Assembly (NCBI GenBank): GCA_943789375.1
Contig: CALSTX010000002.1
Coordinates: 186,001 to 250,000, forward strand
Length of the DNA: 64,000 nt
Reading direction: 5' to 3'
Source: an uncultured Opitutales bacterium
GTDB lineage: Bacteria > Verrucomicrobiota > Verrucomicrobiia > Opitutales > Seribacteraceae
In this document: piece after piece, positions 32,000-42,500 of the stretch
Numbering within the stretch: the stretch's first letter is position 1
Layout of the letters: every line of letters starts with the position of its first letter
The notes under the pieces: model-generated
Told to the model about the DNA's origin: nothing
Databases searched by the model: none
The model's input: only the letters and a program-made list of their open reading frames with translations
Translations under genes and position numbers: made by a program

Positions 32000-32215
32000 A
32001 TGACTTTTAATATGGAGGCAACCCTCTGGTATCTTCTTGTTGCCGATTGTGCCTTTGCCAATGTGGTTGCCTGGTTTTGTCCAGATTGGTACGACAAATC
32101 ATACCCAAGTATTTCCAAACTTTTTCCAGCCACAAAACCTTGGTGTGTGGTTTACCTTCTCCTAACCCTATGGTTGGGCATTGCTTTAAAGCGATCCGGT
32201 ATCTTGCCTTGGTAG
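32000..32215 (+). CDS. Small hypothetical two-helix membrane protein
   Basis: 71 residues (67 if the second Met, at 32012, is used), starting nine bases after purU. Two hydrophobic segments, around TLWYLLVADCAFANVVAWFC and WCVVYLLLTLWLGIALK, flank a short polar loop with DWYDKSYPSISKLFP. No family recognised. Spacing suggests it is in the purU transcript. Confidence 0.6.
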   Translation: MTFNMEATLWYLLVADCAFANVVAWFCPDWYDKSYPSISKLFPATKPWCVVYLLLTLWLGIALKRSGILPW

Positions 32216-32531
32216 GTTTTATCCGTTCAAAGAGGCTAATCTTTTGTATTCTCTCATTTGGGAAATGACGGAAGAAAATCGGTTGAAGTTTGGAGGAGAG
32301 CTGCCGGGGTTGCTTTTGGCCAAGTTACTTTTTAATCTGTCAGCTCATTGGTTTTGGGTAAGCCGGCTAACTACTTGGGTATTGTGAAACTATCGAGTTT
32401 TAGGAAGAGAGAATTGGTAAATTTAACGAAGTGCCCTGCTGTTATGAAACTTGGGCGGAACTAGAAGAATTGTCAGAATCTTAGGATTTTAAACAATACT
32501 TAGGTGCTTAAAGATTGTTATCTTTATGGAT
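32216..32531. other. Intergenic stretch between converging units
   Basis: No recognised gene. A 40-codon plus-strand frame (32265-32387, starting MTEENRLKFGGELPGLLLAK) has one hydrophobic segment and could be a tiny membrane protein, but support is weak. A short hairpin AAAGAT-TGTT-ATCTTT (32510-32525) lies just beyond the stop of giant gene B, without a clear U-run. Confidence 0.3.
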
Positions 32532-32855
32532 CTATTTCTCTGGATGAATCAACGGACCTAAGTCATCCTCTTGATTGGTGAACTCTAGGGACTTTTTGGA
32601 GTAGTTGTAAAACATTGGGATGCCATCGATATTCTTTATTAGATATAACCATTCACTGGTCTCATGTTTCCATAAGTAAGGCCAGACTTCCTCTTTGGTC
32701 CATAGCCATTCATAGCCCTCCAACCACAACCATAGCCCACCACTAAGATCTGGTTGAGCATGTACCCAATGGAGGGTTTCATGAAAGAGCCAACCGTTGT
32801 CGTAGGGCCTGAAACTTCCAAACCAATCAGATGTTCGCCATCCACCTTGGGATTT
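32532..32855 (-). other. Trp-rich C-terminal domain of gene B
   Basis: About 105 residues with more than a dozen Trp. Pattern: W...GSF...DNGWLFHETLHWVH, GLWLWLEGYEWLW, EEVWPYLWKHETSEWLYL. It is homologous to 44505-44800 and 57440-57753, always at the extreme C-terminus. Possible sorting or surface-anchoring domain by position. Confidence 0.75.
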
Positions 32856-33329
32856 CTTGACTTCGATGACAATGGGCTGCTTGTGTTGGTAACCGAATCG
32901 GTCCTCGACTACAACTTCCCCCCAATGCTCCCAGGAATCGCCCTCCAGCCAAAAGGGGATAGCCAATTCATATAACGTCCGTATGTAGCCATTTTCATCG
33001 ATCTCAAAGTGGTCAAATATTCCTTCTGCAGGTCTGAACATCAGATCGTCATCTCCCTGCAACTCTTCGTTTTCATAAAGAAACCAAAAGCTAGATCCTT
33101 GTGAAACACCATCCAAGGGGACGATTTGGGCTACAATACTGCCTGCAGGCAATCCTTCGGAGATTGAAATTCTGTTGGAGAAAAAACCATATGGATTCGC
33201 TTCCCTGTTATAGAGATTCATGATGTCCTTTTCGGATAAAGCCCGATCATACACCCTCATTTCATCGATAGAGCCATTGAAGAATTCATCGTTTCGATTC
33301 AAGGAGTTCGAGCCAATTACCAAGGGCAT
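32532..33329 (-). CDS. Giant gene B, C-terminal piece: LamG end, cadherin-like, Trp-rich tail
   Basis: 265 codons. It completes the third LamG module (FFNGSIDEMRVYDRALSEKD), then a cadherin-like repeat (ISISEGLPAGSIVAQIVPLD), then the Trp-rich domain from about 32,855: GGWRTSDWFGSFRPYDNGWL, HWVHAQPDLSGGLWLWLEGY, EWLWTKEEVWPYLWKHETSE. It ends with a polar tail. The Trp-rich part matches the tails of gene A and of the stub at 57.4 kb. Confidence 0.75.
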   Translation of the reverse strand: MPLVIGSNSLNRNDEFFNGSIDEMRVYDRALSEKDIMNLYNREANPYGFFSNRISISEGLPAGSIVAQIVPLDGVSQGSSFWFLYENEELQGDDDLMFRPAEGIFDHFEIDENGYIRTLYELAIPFWLEGDSWEHWGEVVVEDRFGYQHKQPIVIEVKKSQGGWRTSDWFGSFRPYDNGWLFHETLHWVHAQPDLSGGLWLWLEGYEWLWTKEEVWPYLWKHETSEWLYLIKNIDGIPMFYNYSKKSLEFTNQEDDLGPLIHPEK

Positions 33330-33342
33330 GGAGCCATCCGTA

Positions 33343-34290
33343 TTAAATTCCGTGTAATAAGAACCGAGGCTTTCCTGTATTCAAATAAACATTCCCATGG
33401 TTTCCATCATAGGTCACGACAAGTTGATTCCAGTTATTATACAAATTATTCGACCTAAAAACGAAATCGTTTCTCTCTCCTATAAGGGCTACTTGGTCTT
33501 TTCCTTTTCCATTCATTAAAAGGGAAAATCGTGCATTTCGAGATCTTCCGTTTCCAAAGGTAAACAGATTGCCAAAATGGCTAGGAGAATTGAACCAAAC
33601 GGAAACCGTACGAGGAGAGGATCCACTGGGCCAAGGACCATCGGCGACTATCTTGGATGATCCTTGGAAGTCAAAAGCACTCTCATTCTTTCCGAATCGA
33701 TCGGTTATAAAACCTGCTCCTCTTCCATAGTGAATTTTTCCTGCATATTCGCTGGTGACTTTGTTAGAAATAAATTCCGAGCGAGATAGTTCATCTCCGT
33801 TTGTGCCTTCAAAGTCATACCAGGCTAAAAGACCCATATTTTCACGGGATGAATTGTGATTATTGGGATCCGTTCCCAAAAGAAGTTCTTCTGTATTTGA
33901 GTATCCATCTCCATCCGAATCATTGGAAGCCCAGAACCTATATCCTTCAATATTATCACGAATCGAGATATAAACAGTCTGAGTACCTTCCATAGCTCCT
34001 AAAATAAGATCCGTGTCTGCCGAAGGAGGATAGCCAAAATAATGAACTTTTAATTCAAAGTGGTTCGGATCACTTTCAAAATCCAAAGCTTTACTAGTTC
34101 GAATATTACCGTCTTGATCGATGTAAAAGAACTCCGAGTCAGTCAGCAAAGATACATCGAGCCAATCTTCATACCAATTCGATAGGGCTCCGACAATGGT
34201 ATTAGCCGGTTGGTTTTCAAGGACATGAAACTCGGGTTCCTGGTCCGTTACGAAGATGTAAAAACTCATCGGTGTAATCGATTGGTTCAA
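33343..34290 (-). CDS. Giant gene B, third piece: cadherin-like, Ca-binding linker, LamG start
   Basis: 315 codons, continuing the polypeptide from the central piece. A cadherin-like repeat (FHVLENQPANTIVGALSNWY ... FYIDQDGNIRTSKALDFESD) is followed by a thrombospondin-3-like calcium linker (NDSDGDGYSNTEELLLGTDP) and most of a LamG module (MGLLAWYDFEGTNGDELSRS). The frame ends prematurely inside the LamG fold (YLNTGKPRFLLHGI); in the next frame it reads LGSYYTEFNTDGSMPLVIGS, the normal continuation. Not a separate protein. Confidence 0.7.
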   Translation of the reverse strand: MNQSITPMSFYIFVTDQEPEFHVLENQPANTIVGALSNWYEDWLDVSLLTDSEFFYIDQDGNIRTSKALDFESDPNHFELKVHYFGYPPSADTDLILGAMEGTQTVYISIRDNIEGYRFWASNDSDGDGYSNTEELLLGTDPNNHNSSRENMGLLAWYDFEGTNGDELSRSEFISNKVTSEYAGKIHYGRGAGFITDRFGKNESAFDFQGSSKIVADGPWPSGSSPRTVSVWFNSPSHFGNLFTFGNGRSRNARFSLLMNGKGKDQVALIGERNDFVFRSNNLYNNWNQLVVTYDGNHGNVYLNTGKPRFLLHGI

Positions 34291-37200
34291 GAATCAATCC
34301 CTCCGGACCATCGGGAGCACCCCAGAAATGAACTTGTAGTTCAAAGTGTTGGGGATCACTTTCAAAATCCAGAGGCTTATTGGTTCGAATGTTACCGTCT
34401 TGATCGATGTAAAAGAACTCATTGTGCTCCTCCGAAAAGAGGGAGACATCCAGCCAGTCGGGTTTGGTTCCAAACTGGTCTTTGACGGCAGAGCCGACAA
34501 GAGTATCAGCAGGGTCATTCTCCGATACTTTGAATTCCTCTACATCTTCGAGTTGAATTGAAAAGGCCTTCTCAATAGTCGCGTTATATTTATCCTTGGC
34601 TTGTATTAGAATATAATAAGAAGAAGCGTTGGATTCGTAGTCCAAAGAAGCTTCTGTTTTCAAGACTCCATCCGGGGATACTGTAAAAAGATTGTTATCT
34701 CGATCAGTTGGAGCCAGACCTTCCAAGTAGAAAACCTTTCCGGGATAAGAGAAGCCTAGCGGGCCAGAACCGGATGCGGAGAGAACAGAATTTTGTGCGT
34801 TTACGGCTTCTACGATTTTACCAACTGGATCAACTGCATCATCAGCAAAAAATCCTTTCGGAACCCAGATGGTTAAATCCGTATCCGAATACCATTTGGG
34901 TTTCACATAAGACTGCTGAAAGTATCGAATATGAATAGAGTAATTCATGTCGGAATCTGTTTCGAATCTCACTCCGCCTGCTTGGAGAACAGCTTTTGCA
35001 GAGTTCTCTGTCAGAGAGTAAGTAAGAATATCCCCATCGGGATCGGATGCACTAAATTGACCAACAATTGTCCCAATTGGTTGGTTTTCTTGGATGGTGT
35101 TATTGGAAAGAGCAAAGTCATTTGATCCGTAATTTCTTTGATACACAACCCGAAGAACCACCGAGCCAACTGCCCCTAGCCCCTCGTCTGGGAAAGAAAC
35201 CACTACCTTATTTTCATTTTGTACATAGTTGGCAGGCACACGAATAATCTTACAAGTTGCGTAGTCCTGCCCGTTATCCAATCGGATGGCTACATCTTCG
35301 TAAGGGACATTCAGTTCATTACCATTTAAGCTAATGTTAACGGCACGGCCTGTACCACTCTCTTTGGAGACTCCTACCCTTAACTCCGCGTACTCAATCA
35401 GCTTCAGGTCAGGTACTGAAACCGTAATTTCGCTCGTGCCCTCCACCGGTACCCGAATAGAATCACCGTAGTGTGGGATTTCATCTATCTCTTGGTCAAA
35501 TTTCAGGCCTTCGTAACCAAGAACCAACACGATTGATTCTCTACCCTTTATCTGCAGCGCATTTAGGTCACCCGCATCTTCCTCCAAGAAATAAGGAGTA
35601 AAGTCCAAATTTCTACCAAATCGCCTAGCCGTTTTAGTCGTGGGAGTAGGAATGGAAAGACTAAGGTTGTGAGTCGTATTGGAAAGATTGTTCAGCAAGA
35701 CATATACTTTATTTCTATTTGCAAAGCCCTGAATCTGTATATCTGGGTCAGGGGAATGAACTGAGATTCTTTCCCCACTGACATCTCTCATCAACTTGTA
35801 AAAGTAAATTTGCTTGGTTTCCACCCAATCATTTTTATCAGTAAAATTTCTCGGCACATATAGTGTGGCATAGTAGTGAGGATCCCAGTCCATACTATCC
35901 ATCAGGATGAATGGAGTCGCCTTTTTAACTACATGGGGATGATCCATAAAAACCATGGTGTTGGCAATCACACCGCTGACCATATTGAAGTCAATAATGC
36001 TTCTCTTTTTCATTTCCCACTCAAATCCCTCACCTGGAAAGTGCTTATTGGCCAATTCTTCCGCCAGTTCGACGGTCCCGTAGGCACCGTGCTCACTCAA
36101 CACTACATCCACCTCTTTCCCGTATTGGTTTGTGGTGTAGTTGGAAACCAAGTCCAAGACCGACTCCAGAGGCATACCGCTGGTTATTCTACCAGGGTTG
36201 GAAGGGTCATCACCCCCATCGAAACCACCATTACCCCTACGTAAAAAGTCGTATGCGTGGAAGGAGTAAAAATCCAGCTCGGCATTGGTACCATCAATAA
36301 ATGACTTCAATCCATCAAAGGCACCGTATTGGCTGTTATAATAATACGCGACGGACAAACACGGCCCACCCACAGCCACATTCAGACCCATTGCCTGAAC
36401 TGCCTGATGTGTCTTGGTATGCCACTGCTGGAAAAGTGGTTGATTCCAAAATGACCAATGAGGTTCATTTACCGGCTCATAGTAGGCGGGGCGGTCAAAA
36501 TCATTATATTTCCACTTAAGGGTATTTACGGATAGTTCCGCAGCCGCATCAATATTTGTAGGATAGTAATCATCTTCACCCGAATAATCGGTAAAACTCT
36601 TACCCATAAATTCGGGAAACGCACTCTTGTGCCCATGAGCAGCAATATCCAACCGTCCGCCGAAATCGATTTTGAATGCTTCGCCCGGCTCCTCTGGCAC
36701 TCCTTTGTCCTTAAGTACCTGTTTTAAGTATTCAATATCTGCAAATCCGGGCCGAGCTGTGTCTTCGCGAACTGCGTTGTCCCAACGAATCAACGGTTCA
36801 ACAACTCCAAGTCTTCTTCCTGGAGTAATACCCAATTCCTTAACCAGGTAATCATACCTTTCCTGAGACTTCACTCTTTGGTCAAATTTTGTGCCAGCAT
36901 CGCAAATACTAAAGTAAGCTTCCCTCCTTAGTTCACTTATTCCTCTGATTTGCCTTATGGTTTTAGGAACAACCGTAATGTTTACAGGCATTGAGGCAAC
37001 TGCTGGAACTAAATAGACAATAATCGTTTTTTCAATAAACCTGCCTTTGTCATCCGTAGCACGCACCCGGATGCTTTGTCTTAGTTGATCCGTTTCGTAG
37101 TCTAAGACATCATTAGTTTTCAAAATCCCTGATTCATCTAATTGGAAAAATGGATTTTCAGAGTCTCCTGCTTCACTGACCAAACTGTAAGTCAAATTTT

Positions 37201-39094
37201 CTCCATCCAGATCGTTGGACTCAAACTGAGTGACAACTGTTCCGATTTCCGCGCCACTGGAAACGATCAAACGGTCTTGGGAGTCCAGAATATTCTTGGA
37301 CGGAGAAACTTTTCGTAGAGCCAGACGAAATCCCACAAAATAGTTCCTGTCACCTTGGTTCGTGGCGTAGGTTCCCCTTCTGGCGGCCCTTAAGGTATCC
37401 GAATACCAGTCACCCCCACGCACATAGTGCTCTGAGTCGATGTCTTCAAAGTCCGGGTCAGTTATGTCACCATCTGGATAAACGCCGTACCAACCCATTA
37501 CCCATTCAGAAACATTCCCATGCATATCAAATAAGCCCCATGGATTGGGAGCATAATTGCCAACGGTTCTGATTCTAAAATCAATCCCTGTATCCCATTC
37601 ACCGTCCCAATTATAATTTGCCCGACTCGGATTTAATTCATTTCCCCATGAGTAAGCGGTATTTGTTCCAGCCCGGCATGCGAATTCCCACTCAGATTCG
37701 GAGGGAAGGGTAAATTCCCAGCCTGCTGAGACTAGATCAAGATGACTATTATTTAAGTACCTTAGGAAAACCTGAACATCTTGGTAGGAGACTCGTACGA
37801 TGGGCTTTTCGGGGTCTTTAAACGCTGAACTAACCGGGTTAGCATCCAGTCCATCGGTGTTACCTTTTATGACTGCCTCGTACTGAGCCTGAGTAACTTC
37901 AAACTTTCCTAAGAAAAAGCCTTTTGAGAGGGTTACATTGTGTTCGGGTTCATTGTGATGACCTGAAACTTCATCCCTTCTCCCTTCTTCCGTTTCTGGA
38001 CTACCCATGGTAAAGGTACCCGGGTCCACCCAGACCATTTCCAATCTGACGGAGGAGTTGAGTTCAACAATGTAATTTTCTCGGGATGGTTCGTAAACAT
38101 CTTCAACCATTATACGAATCGTCTGTTGGTCATATAATCCACCAGAGTCGGTTGCCCGCAAAGACACCTCGTAGTTATTGTTCTGGTCATCGTCCAGGGG
38201 GTTCTCGTAGTCAGCACTAAGAAAGGTCAGTTCCCCGTTAGCAGCATTTATAGTAAACTTGGCTGCATCCGCACCGCCGGTTATCGACCAAGCGAGCGTA
38301 TCCCCATCGGGGTCTATGGCGTGGTGGTTACGGTTGCCTTCGGCATCCGTCTTTACGATCCAGAAATCGCGGTCTCCCCGTCTTACTTCACTTTTGTCAT
38401 ACCCAATGCTTGACCAAGAATCACCGCCAACAAGATATCCACCATCAGATGTGGCGAGTATGCTTTCTCCCCAGTCATCCCAGGTGCCTCCCAAATTCTT
38501 GTCCCATAGTATACTTCCACGATCGTCGATTTTAAGTACCCAGTAATCTGAATTACCGTGACTTGCTTCGCTACGGTCCCCACTAGCACCTTGCCCCCAC
38601 GCCCGACCGACTAATACAAAGTTGCCATCATTCGTTGCTATAGCCGCGGTATTCCATTCATCTCCATTAGAGCTAAAAGTTTTATCCCACAGCTTTGTTC
38701 CATTTTCATCAATTCGTACAGACCAGTAACTATAATACCCCCCACTGGTTTCGCTCTTGTCCCCAGTTGCGTTCGACTCGGAACTACCAGTAAGCAGAAA
38801 ACCACCATCTTTTGCCGGAAGAAGTTTTGGGTGCCATTCATCTCCGCTTCCCCCAAAAGTTCTGTCCCATATTTTACTTCCATTAGCATCGGTCTTAATA
38901 ATCCAGAAATCAGATTTACCTCTTGAATTCTCGCTCTTATCTCCTGATAGGTCAGACAGCGAATATCCACCCAATAAATAACCTCCATCCGGAGTCGCTA
39001 AGATTTGTTTCAGGTTCATCCGCACCGCTTCCTCCAAAACGTTTGTCCCAAAGTTTGCTTCCATTGGCATCGGTTTTAACGATCCAAAAATCAC
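34217..39094 (-). CDS. Giant gene B, central piece: propeller 2, FGE-like, GH86-like, cadherin-like
   Basis: 1,625 codons. The first residues are out of the true frame; from LKQILATPDGGYLLGGYSLS it continues blade 4 of array 2. Then follow the second half of a cadherin-like repeat (LAWSITGGADAAKFTINAAN), a second FGE-like domain (38,045-37,315), a cadherin-like repeat, the GH86-like catalytic and carbohydrate-binding parts (36,970-35,130) and cadherin-like repeats (ALSNNTIQENQPIGTIVGQF). The frame breaks near 34,265 at a T-run, where the next piece resumes with FYIFVTDQEPEFHVLENQPA. Predicted role: binding and cleaving an algal galactan at the cell surface. Confidence 0.85.
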   Translation of the reverse strand: MIFGSLKPMPMEANFGTNVLEEAVRMNLKQILATPDGGYLLGGYSLSDLSGDKSENSRGKSDFWIIKTDANGSKIWDRTFGGSGDEWHPKLLPAKDGGFLLTGSSESNATGDKSETSGGYYSYWSVRIDENGTKLWDKTFSSNGDEWNTAAIATNDGNFVLVGRAWGQGASGDRSEASHGNSDYWVLKIDDRGSILWDKNLGGTWDDWGESILATSDGGYLVGGDSWSSIGYDKSEVRRGDRDFWIVKTDAEGNRNHHAIDPDGDTLAWSITGGADAAKFTINAANGELTFLSADYENPLDDDQNNNYEVSLRATDSGGLYDQQTIRIMVEDVYEPSRENYIVELNSSVRLEMVWVDPGTFTMGSPETEEGRRDEVSGHHNEPEHNVTLSKGFFLGKFEVTQAQYEAVIKGNTDGLDANPVSSAFKDPEKPIVRVSYQDVQVFLRYLNNSHLDLVSAGWEFTLPSESEWEFACRAGTNTAYSWGNELNPSRANYNWDGEWDTGIDFRIRTVGNYAPNPWGLFDMHGNVSEWVMGWYGVYPDGDITDPDFEDIDSEHYVRGGDWYSDTLRAARRGTYATNQGDRNYFVGFRLALRKVSPSKNILDSQDRLIVSSGAEIGTVVTQFESNDLDGENLTYSLVSEAGDSENPFFQLDESGILKTNDVLDYETDQLRQSIRVRATDDKGRFIEKTIIVYLVPAVASMPVNITVVPKTIRQIRGISELRREAYFSICDAGTKFDQRVKSQERYDYLVKELGITPGRRLGVVEPLIRWDNAVREDTARPGFADIEYLKQVLKDKGVPEEPGEAFKIDFGGRLDIAAHGHKSAFPEFMGKSFTDYSGEDDYYPTNIDAAAELSVNTLKWKYNDFDRPAYYEPVNEPHWSFWNQPLFQQWHTKTHQAVQAMGLNVAVGGPCLSVAYYYNSQYGAFDGLKSFIDGTNAELDFYSFHAYDFLRRGNGGFDGGDDPSNPGRITSGMPLESVLDLVSNYTTNQYGKEVDVVLSEHGAYGTVELAEELANKHFPGEGFEWEMKKRSIIDFNMVSGVIANTMVFMDHPHVVKKATPFILMDSMDWDPHYYATLYVPRNFTDKNDWVETKQIYFYKLMRDVSGERISVHSPDPDIQIQGFANRNKVYVLLNNLSNTTHNLSLSIPTPTTKTARRFGRNLDFTPYFLEEDAGDLNALQIKGRESIVLVLGYEGLKFDQEIDEIPHYGDSIRVPVEGTSEITVSVPDLKLIEYAELRVGVSKESGTGRAVNISLNGNELNVPYEDVAIRLDNGQDYATCKIIRVPANYVQNENKVVVSFPDEGLGAVGSVVLRVVYQRNYGSNDFALSNNTIQENQPIGTIVGQFSASDPDGDILTYSLTENSAKAVLQAGGVRFETDSDMNYSIHIRYFQQSYVKPKWYSDTDLTIWVPKGFFADDAVDPVGKIVEAVNAQNSVLSASGSGPLGFSYPGKVFYLEGLAPTDRDNNLFTVSPDGVLKTEASLDYESNASSYYILIQAKDKYNATIEKAFSIQLEDVEEFKVSENDPADTLVGSAVKDQFGTKPDWLDVSLFSEEHNEFFYIDQDGNIRTNKPLDFESDPQHFELQVHFWGAPDGPEGLILEPIDYTDEFLHLRNGPGTRVSCP
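35130..36970 (-). other. GH86-like (beta-agarase/beta-porphyranase) catalytic region in gene B
   Basis: About 610 residues. A TIM-barrel-like part starts REAYFSICDAGTKFDQRVKS, with GRRLGVVEPLIRWDN and EFMGKSFTDYSGEDDYYPTN. The putative acid/base Glu is in YYEPVNEPHWSFW (codon 36464-36466), DFYSFHAYDF follows, and the putative nucleophile Glu is in VVLSEHGAYG (codon 36092-36094). A beta-sandwich tail (VLLNNLSNTTHNLSLS) and a galactose-binding-like part (LRVGVSKESGTGRAVNISLN, VVSFPDEGLGAVGSVVLRVV) match the domain order of GH86 agarases and porphyranases. The substrate is inferred to be agar or porphyran. Confidence 0.7.
37315..38045 (-). other. FGE-like domain 2 in gene B
   Basis: A diverged copy of domain 1: LEMVWVDPGTFTMGSPETEE, LGKFEVTQAQYEAVIKGN, LPSESEWEFACRAGTN, PWGLFDMHGNVSEWVMGW, YVRGGDWYSDTLRAARR, FVGFRLAL. 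It also lacks cysteines in the RGGDW region. It lies directly before the GH86-like domain, separated by one cadherin-like repeat. Confidence 0.85.
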
Positions 39095-39591
39095 TCACCC
39101 CCTCTGCTTGTTTGACTCAGATCCCCGTCAGACCATGTGGAAGATGTTCCACCCAGTAAATATCCACCATCTGATGTATGAATAGCATCCGTGCAATATT
39201 CGAAGTGACTACCACCGTATGCTTTGTCCCATAATATACTCCCGTTTATATCGATTCGAACTACCCAGAAATCCTGATTACCCTTGTTCTGTGCAGTTCT
39301 GTCTCCCCCTGCTGGTGAGGTGGATCCTCCAAAAATGAGATAACCTTTTTCTGCAACTTCAATTGCACCGTTGCATCGATCTTCCCCACTTCCTCCGAAA
39401 GTGCGATCCCATACCTTGTTGCCATGGGCGTCCAGTTTTACAACCCAGTAATCTTTGCCTCCACGGCTATTTTGAGATTTGTCTGTTGAGGCATTGGATT
39501 CGGAGTATCCAGATAGTAAATAGCCACCATCAGATGTCTTGATGGTATCTGTTAGTCTATCTTCACCATTCCCGCCAAAAGTGCGGTCCCA
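38327..39591 (-). repeat. Seven-blade repeat array 2 in gene B
   Basis: Seven ~60-residue repeats of the same type as array 1, beginning WDRTFGG, WDRTFGG, WDKAYGG, WDKRFGG, WDRTFGG, WDKTFSS and WDKNLGG. Two indels (near 39,085 and 39,007) fall inside blades 3-4. Like array 1 it sits between the halves of one cadherin-like repeat (SDTITLSEST before, DPDGDTLAWSITGGAD after). Confidence 0.82.
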
Positions 39592-42500
39592 GGTTGGGAA
39601 GATGGAGGTAGTGGTGGTGCTTTCCGATAGGGTGATGGTATCGCTTCCCACTAAAGTAGGTGCCTCATTGACATCAGTCAGGGTAATCTCAATGTTTTGA
39701 TCGGAAAACAGCCCATAGCTATCGCTTGCCCGAACAACGACTTCAAAAATATTATCCCCATTGGCATCCTGCAACCTTTCAAAGTCGGGTGAGGTCTTAA
39801 AGGATAGCTCGCCGGAAGAGGCATTGATTTCCAAAAGCGAGGCATCGGCTCCCGCGTTGATGGAAAATGTAATTTGATCACCGAGAGGGTTTGTATCGGT
39901 GGCGAATATATAGCCAATGGTCGTTTTGTTTTCCTGAATGGAAAAGGTTGCGTTTTTATCATGAAAGCTGGGTGCATGGTTTGCATTCAGTAATGCAAGC
40001 CGGAAGCCGATGCCGCTGTATGTCGCATTTGTTTCATATGCATGGCGACGAGCAGACCGAACATAAGGAGAGGGAGAAGCATATGATCCGCCTCTCACTA
40101 TTTTCTCGGAACCCATGTCCGGACCCTTGGGGTCGGTTACATTATTTTCCGGATAGCTGGCTTTCCAATCGTTTGTCCATTCCCAGACATTCCCATGCAT
40201 GTCAAAAAATCCCCAGGGGTTTGCATTGTATTGACCTACATTCTGCGTTTGATTGTCGTCATTTGTATTCATCCAATTGGCATCACTGTCCGAAATTGTA
40301 TTACCCCACGAATAGGATGTGATGGTTCCCGCACGGCAGGCGTATTCCCACTGGGCCTCGGTAGGGAGGATATACTCCCATCCGGCAGGAATATTTTCCG
40401 CCTCTTGTTCATTTAAAAACTCGAGGAATGACTGGATATCATTCCAGGATATTTTTTCCACTGGACGATTGGGGTTACCAGACCATCTGGATGGAGTGGC
40501 ATTTGCATCGGAATGACTTTTCATAACCGCCTCGTATTGTGCCTGGGTAACCTCGTACTTGCCCAAGTAGAATCCCTTGGTCAGAGTGACATTGTGTTCC
40601 GTCTCATCCGAGCTTCTTCCTGGTTCACTGGTTGGACTACCCATCGTGAATGTGCCCGGTTCCACCCAGATCATTTCGAGGTCCTTGGCAGAATCGACAA
40701 AATGATTCGAGCTCGTTGTCTGATATAGTAATTCTACTTCGCGCTTAGACAAAGCACGGTGATATACCCGAACATCATCGACCGAACCGGTGAGATGCTG
40801 CGTGCTGTCCCATCCTCCGGCAACCGAGTCCTGATCCGGCCCGATCCATAGCCCATTTTCCGCAACATCCAATGATGTATTTGGCTGATTTACTTCCATG
40901 TAAGGCTTACCGTCCACAAAGATATGGGATTCATAGGACTCACGCACCAGGGTAATCATTCGCCAGTGATCTACCCAGTTGCTCCTATTTTCCACATCCC
41001 CCTTCACAATAGCAGAACCGGAATCCCAAAGTTCCAACTTTTCGGATTTGCCCATCTCAAGGAGTAATAGATTGCCCGCGTATGAAATGGTATTTGCCGC
41101 ACTTATGAAGCCGGCGTACGGTTCACTGGCATCCGTTGATTTATACCAGAGATTATAAGTGAATTGCACTCTGTCGTGGAGCAGGGAGTAGGGGATTTTT
41201 ACGCGGTCATCGGTGCCGTCAAAACTCAGGGCTTTATCCGGTTCACCCATCCTGTCAGTTCCGGGCACAGGACCGTAGAGCGTGCCATCATTTCCATTGC
41301 CGGACATATCGGAGGCATTTCCATCAAACGGATACCAGGCAACCAATCCAGAATGCAGGAACTCATCCCCATTGGCTTCATTAAACGGGTACTCAATTGC
41401 CACTCGGACAACCTGCTCTGCATGTAAACCACTTGAATCCGTTGCCCGGATGGTTACCTCATAGGTATTATTCTGGTCAGCATCCCGTGGGTTCGCATAA
41501 TCCGCACCCGCAAAAGAAATTCCCCCATTGCTTGCATTGATCTCAAAATAGCCTGTATCAGCACCACCGGAAATGGACCAGGTGAGTTCCCCTCCCTCCG
41601 GATCATGCAGAGTGTTTACCTTATTCCCATGCTCATCAAGCTTCAGCACCCAGTAGTCGCCTATCCAGCTGCCTAGACTGTATCGGGGATGGGTTTTATC
41701 AAAACCAGCCATTGCATAACTCCAACCGCCTAAGAGAAAACCTCCATCGTTTGTTGGGATTATACTTTTGGAATCCTCGTATCCTCCTCCCCCGTATCTT
41801 CTGTCCCAAATTTTGTTTCCGTACTGATCAATCTTGATCAACCAATAATCGCTATCCGAACCTCCAGTATTTCTTTGTCCCCCAGATATATCTCCAGTGG
41901 CCTGACCGCTAGCACCAGAAGATATTAAAAAACCTTGCCCACCAAGAGGGATAATCCGGCTATTCCAGCCCACTCCTTTTTCACCACCATAGCTACGCTC
42001 CCAGAGGATAGAACCATTGGCATCTGCCTTGACCACCCAGAGATCACTACTTTCCCCTTTGGCTGTGGATTGCCGGTCTCCTGTATTTCCAGAGGCGGCA
42101 TAGGACAGGCCAACCATAATGAAGGAACCATCCTCCTGAACCAAAGCATCATCAAAATAATCATAACTTGCCCCTCCGTAGGACTTATCCCAAATCATCG
42201 ATCCATTTTCATGATTTACTTTGATTACCCAATAATCATCTCCTCCTTTTTTAGTTGCTGTCTTGGAATTACCGGGATTGCTGGAAGAATACCCAAAAAC
42301 AAGCCAGTTCCCATCCGATACAACTTCTACCTTAATAGCGAAATCGAAAAAATCGCCACCATAGGTGTGGTCCCAAATCTTGGTCCCATTCTCATCCACC
42401 CGAATCAACCAACTATCGGTATGGCCCAAACTGCCATGGGTCTTATCTCCAGAAATTCCTGATCTCGAGTATCCGCTGAGAGCAAAATCTCCATTCTCCA

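Noticed and set aside
32510-32525. Hairpin AAAGAT-TGTT-ATCTTT as terminator of gene B
   Set aside because: Only six weak A/T pairs and no U-run on the minus strand.
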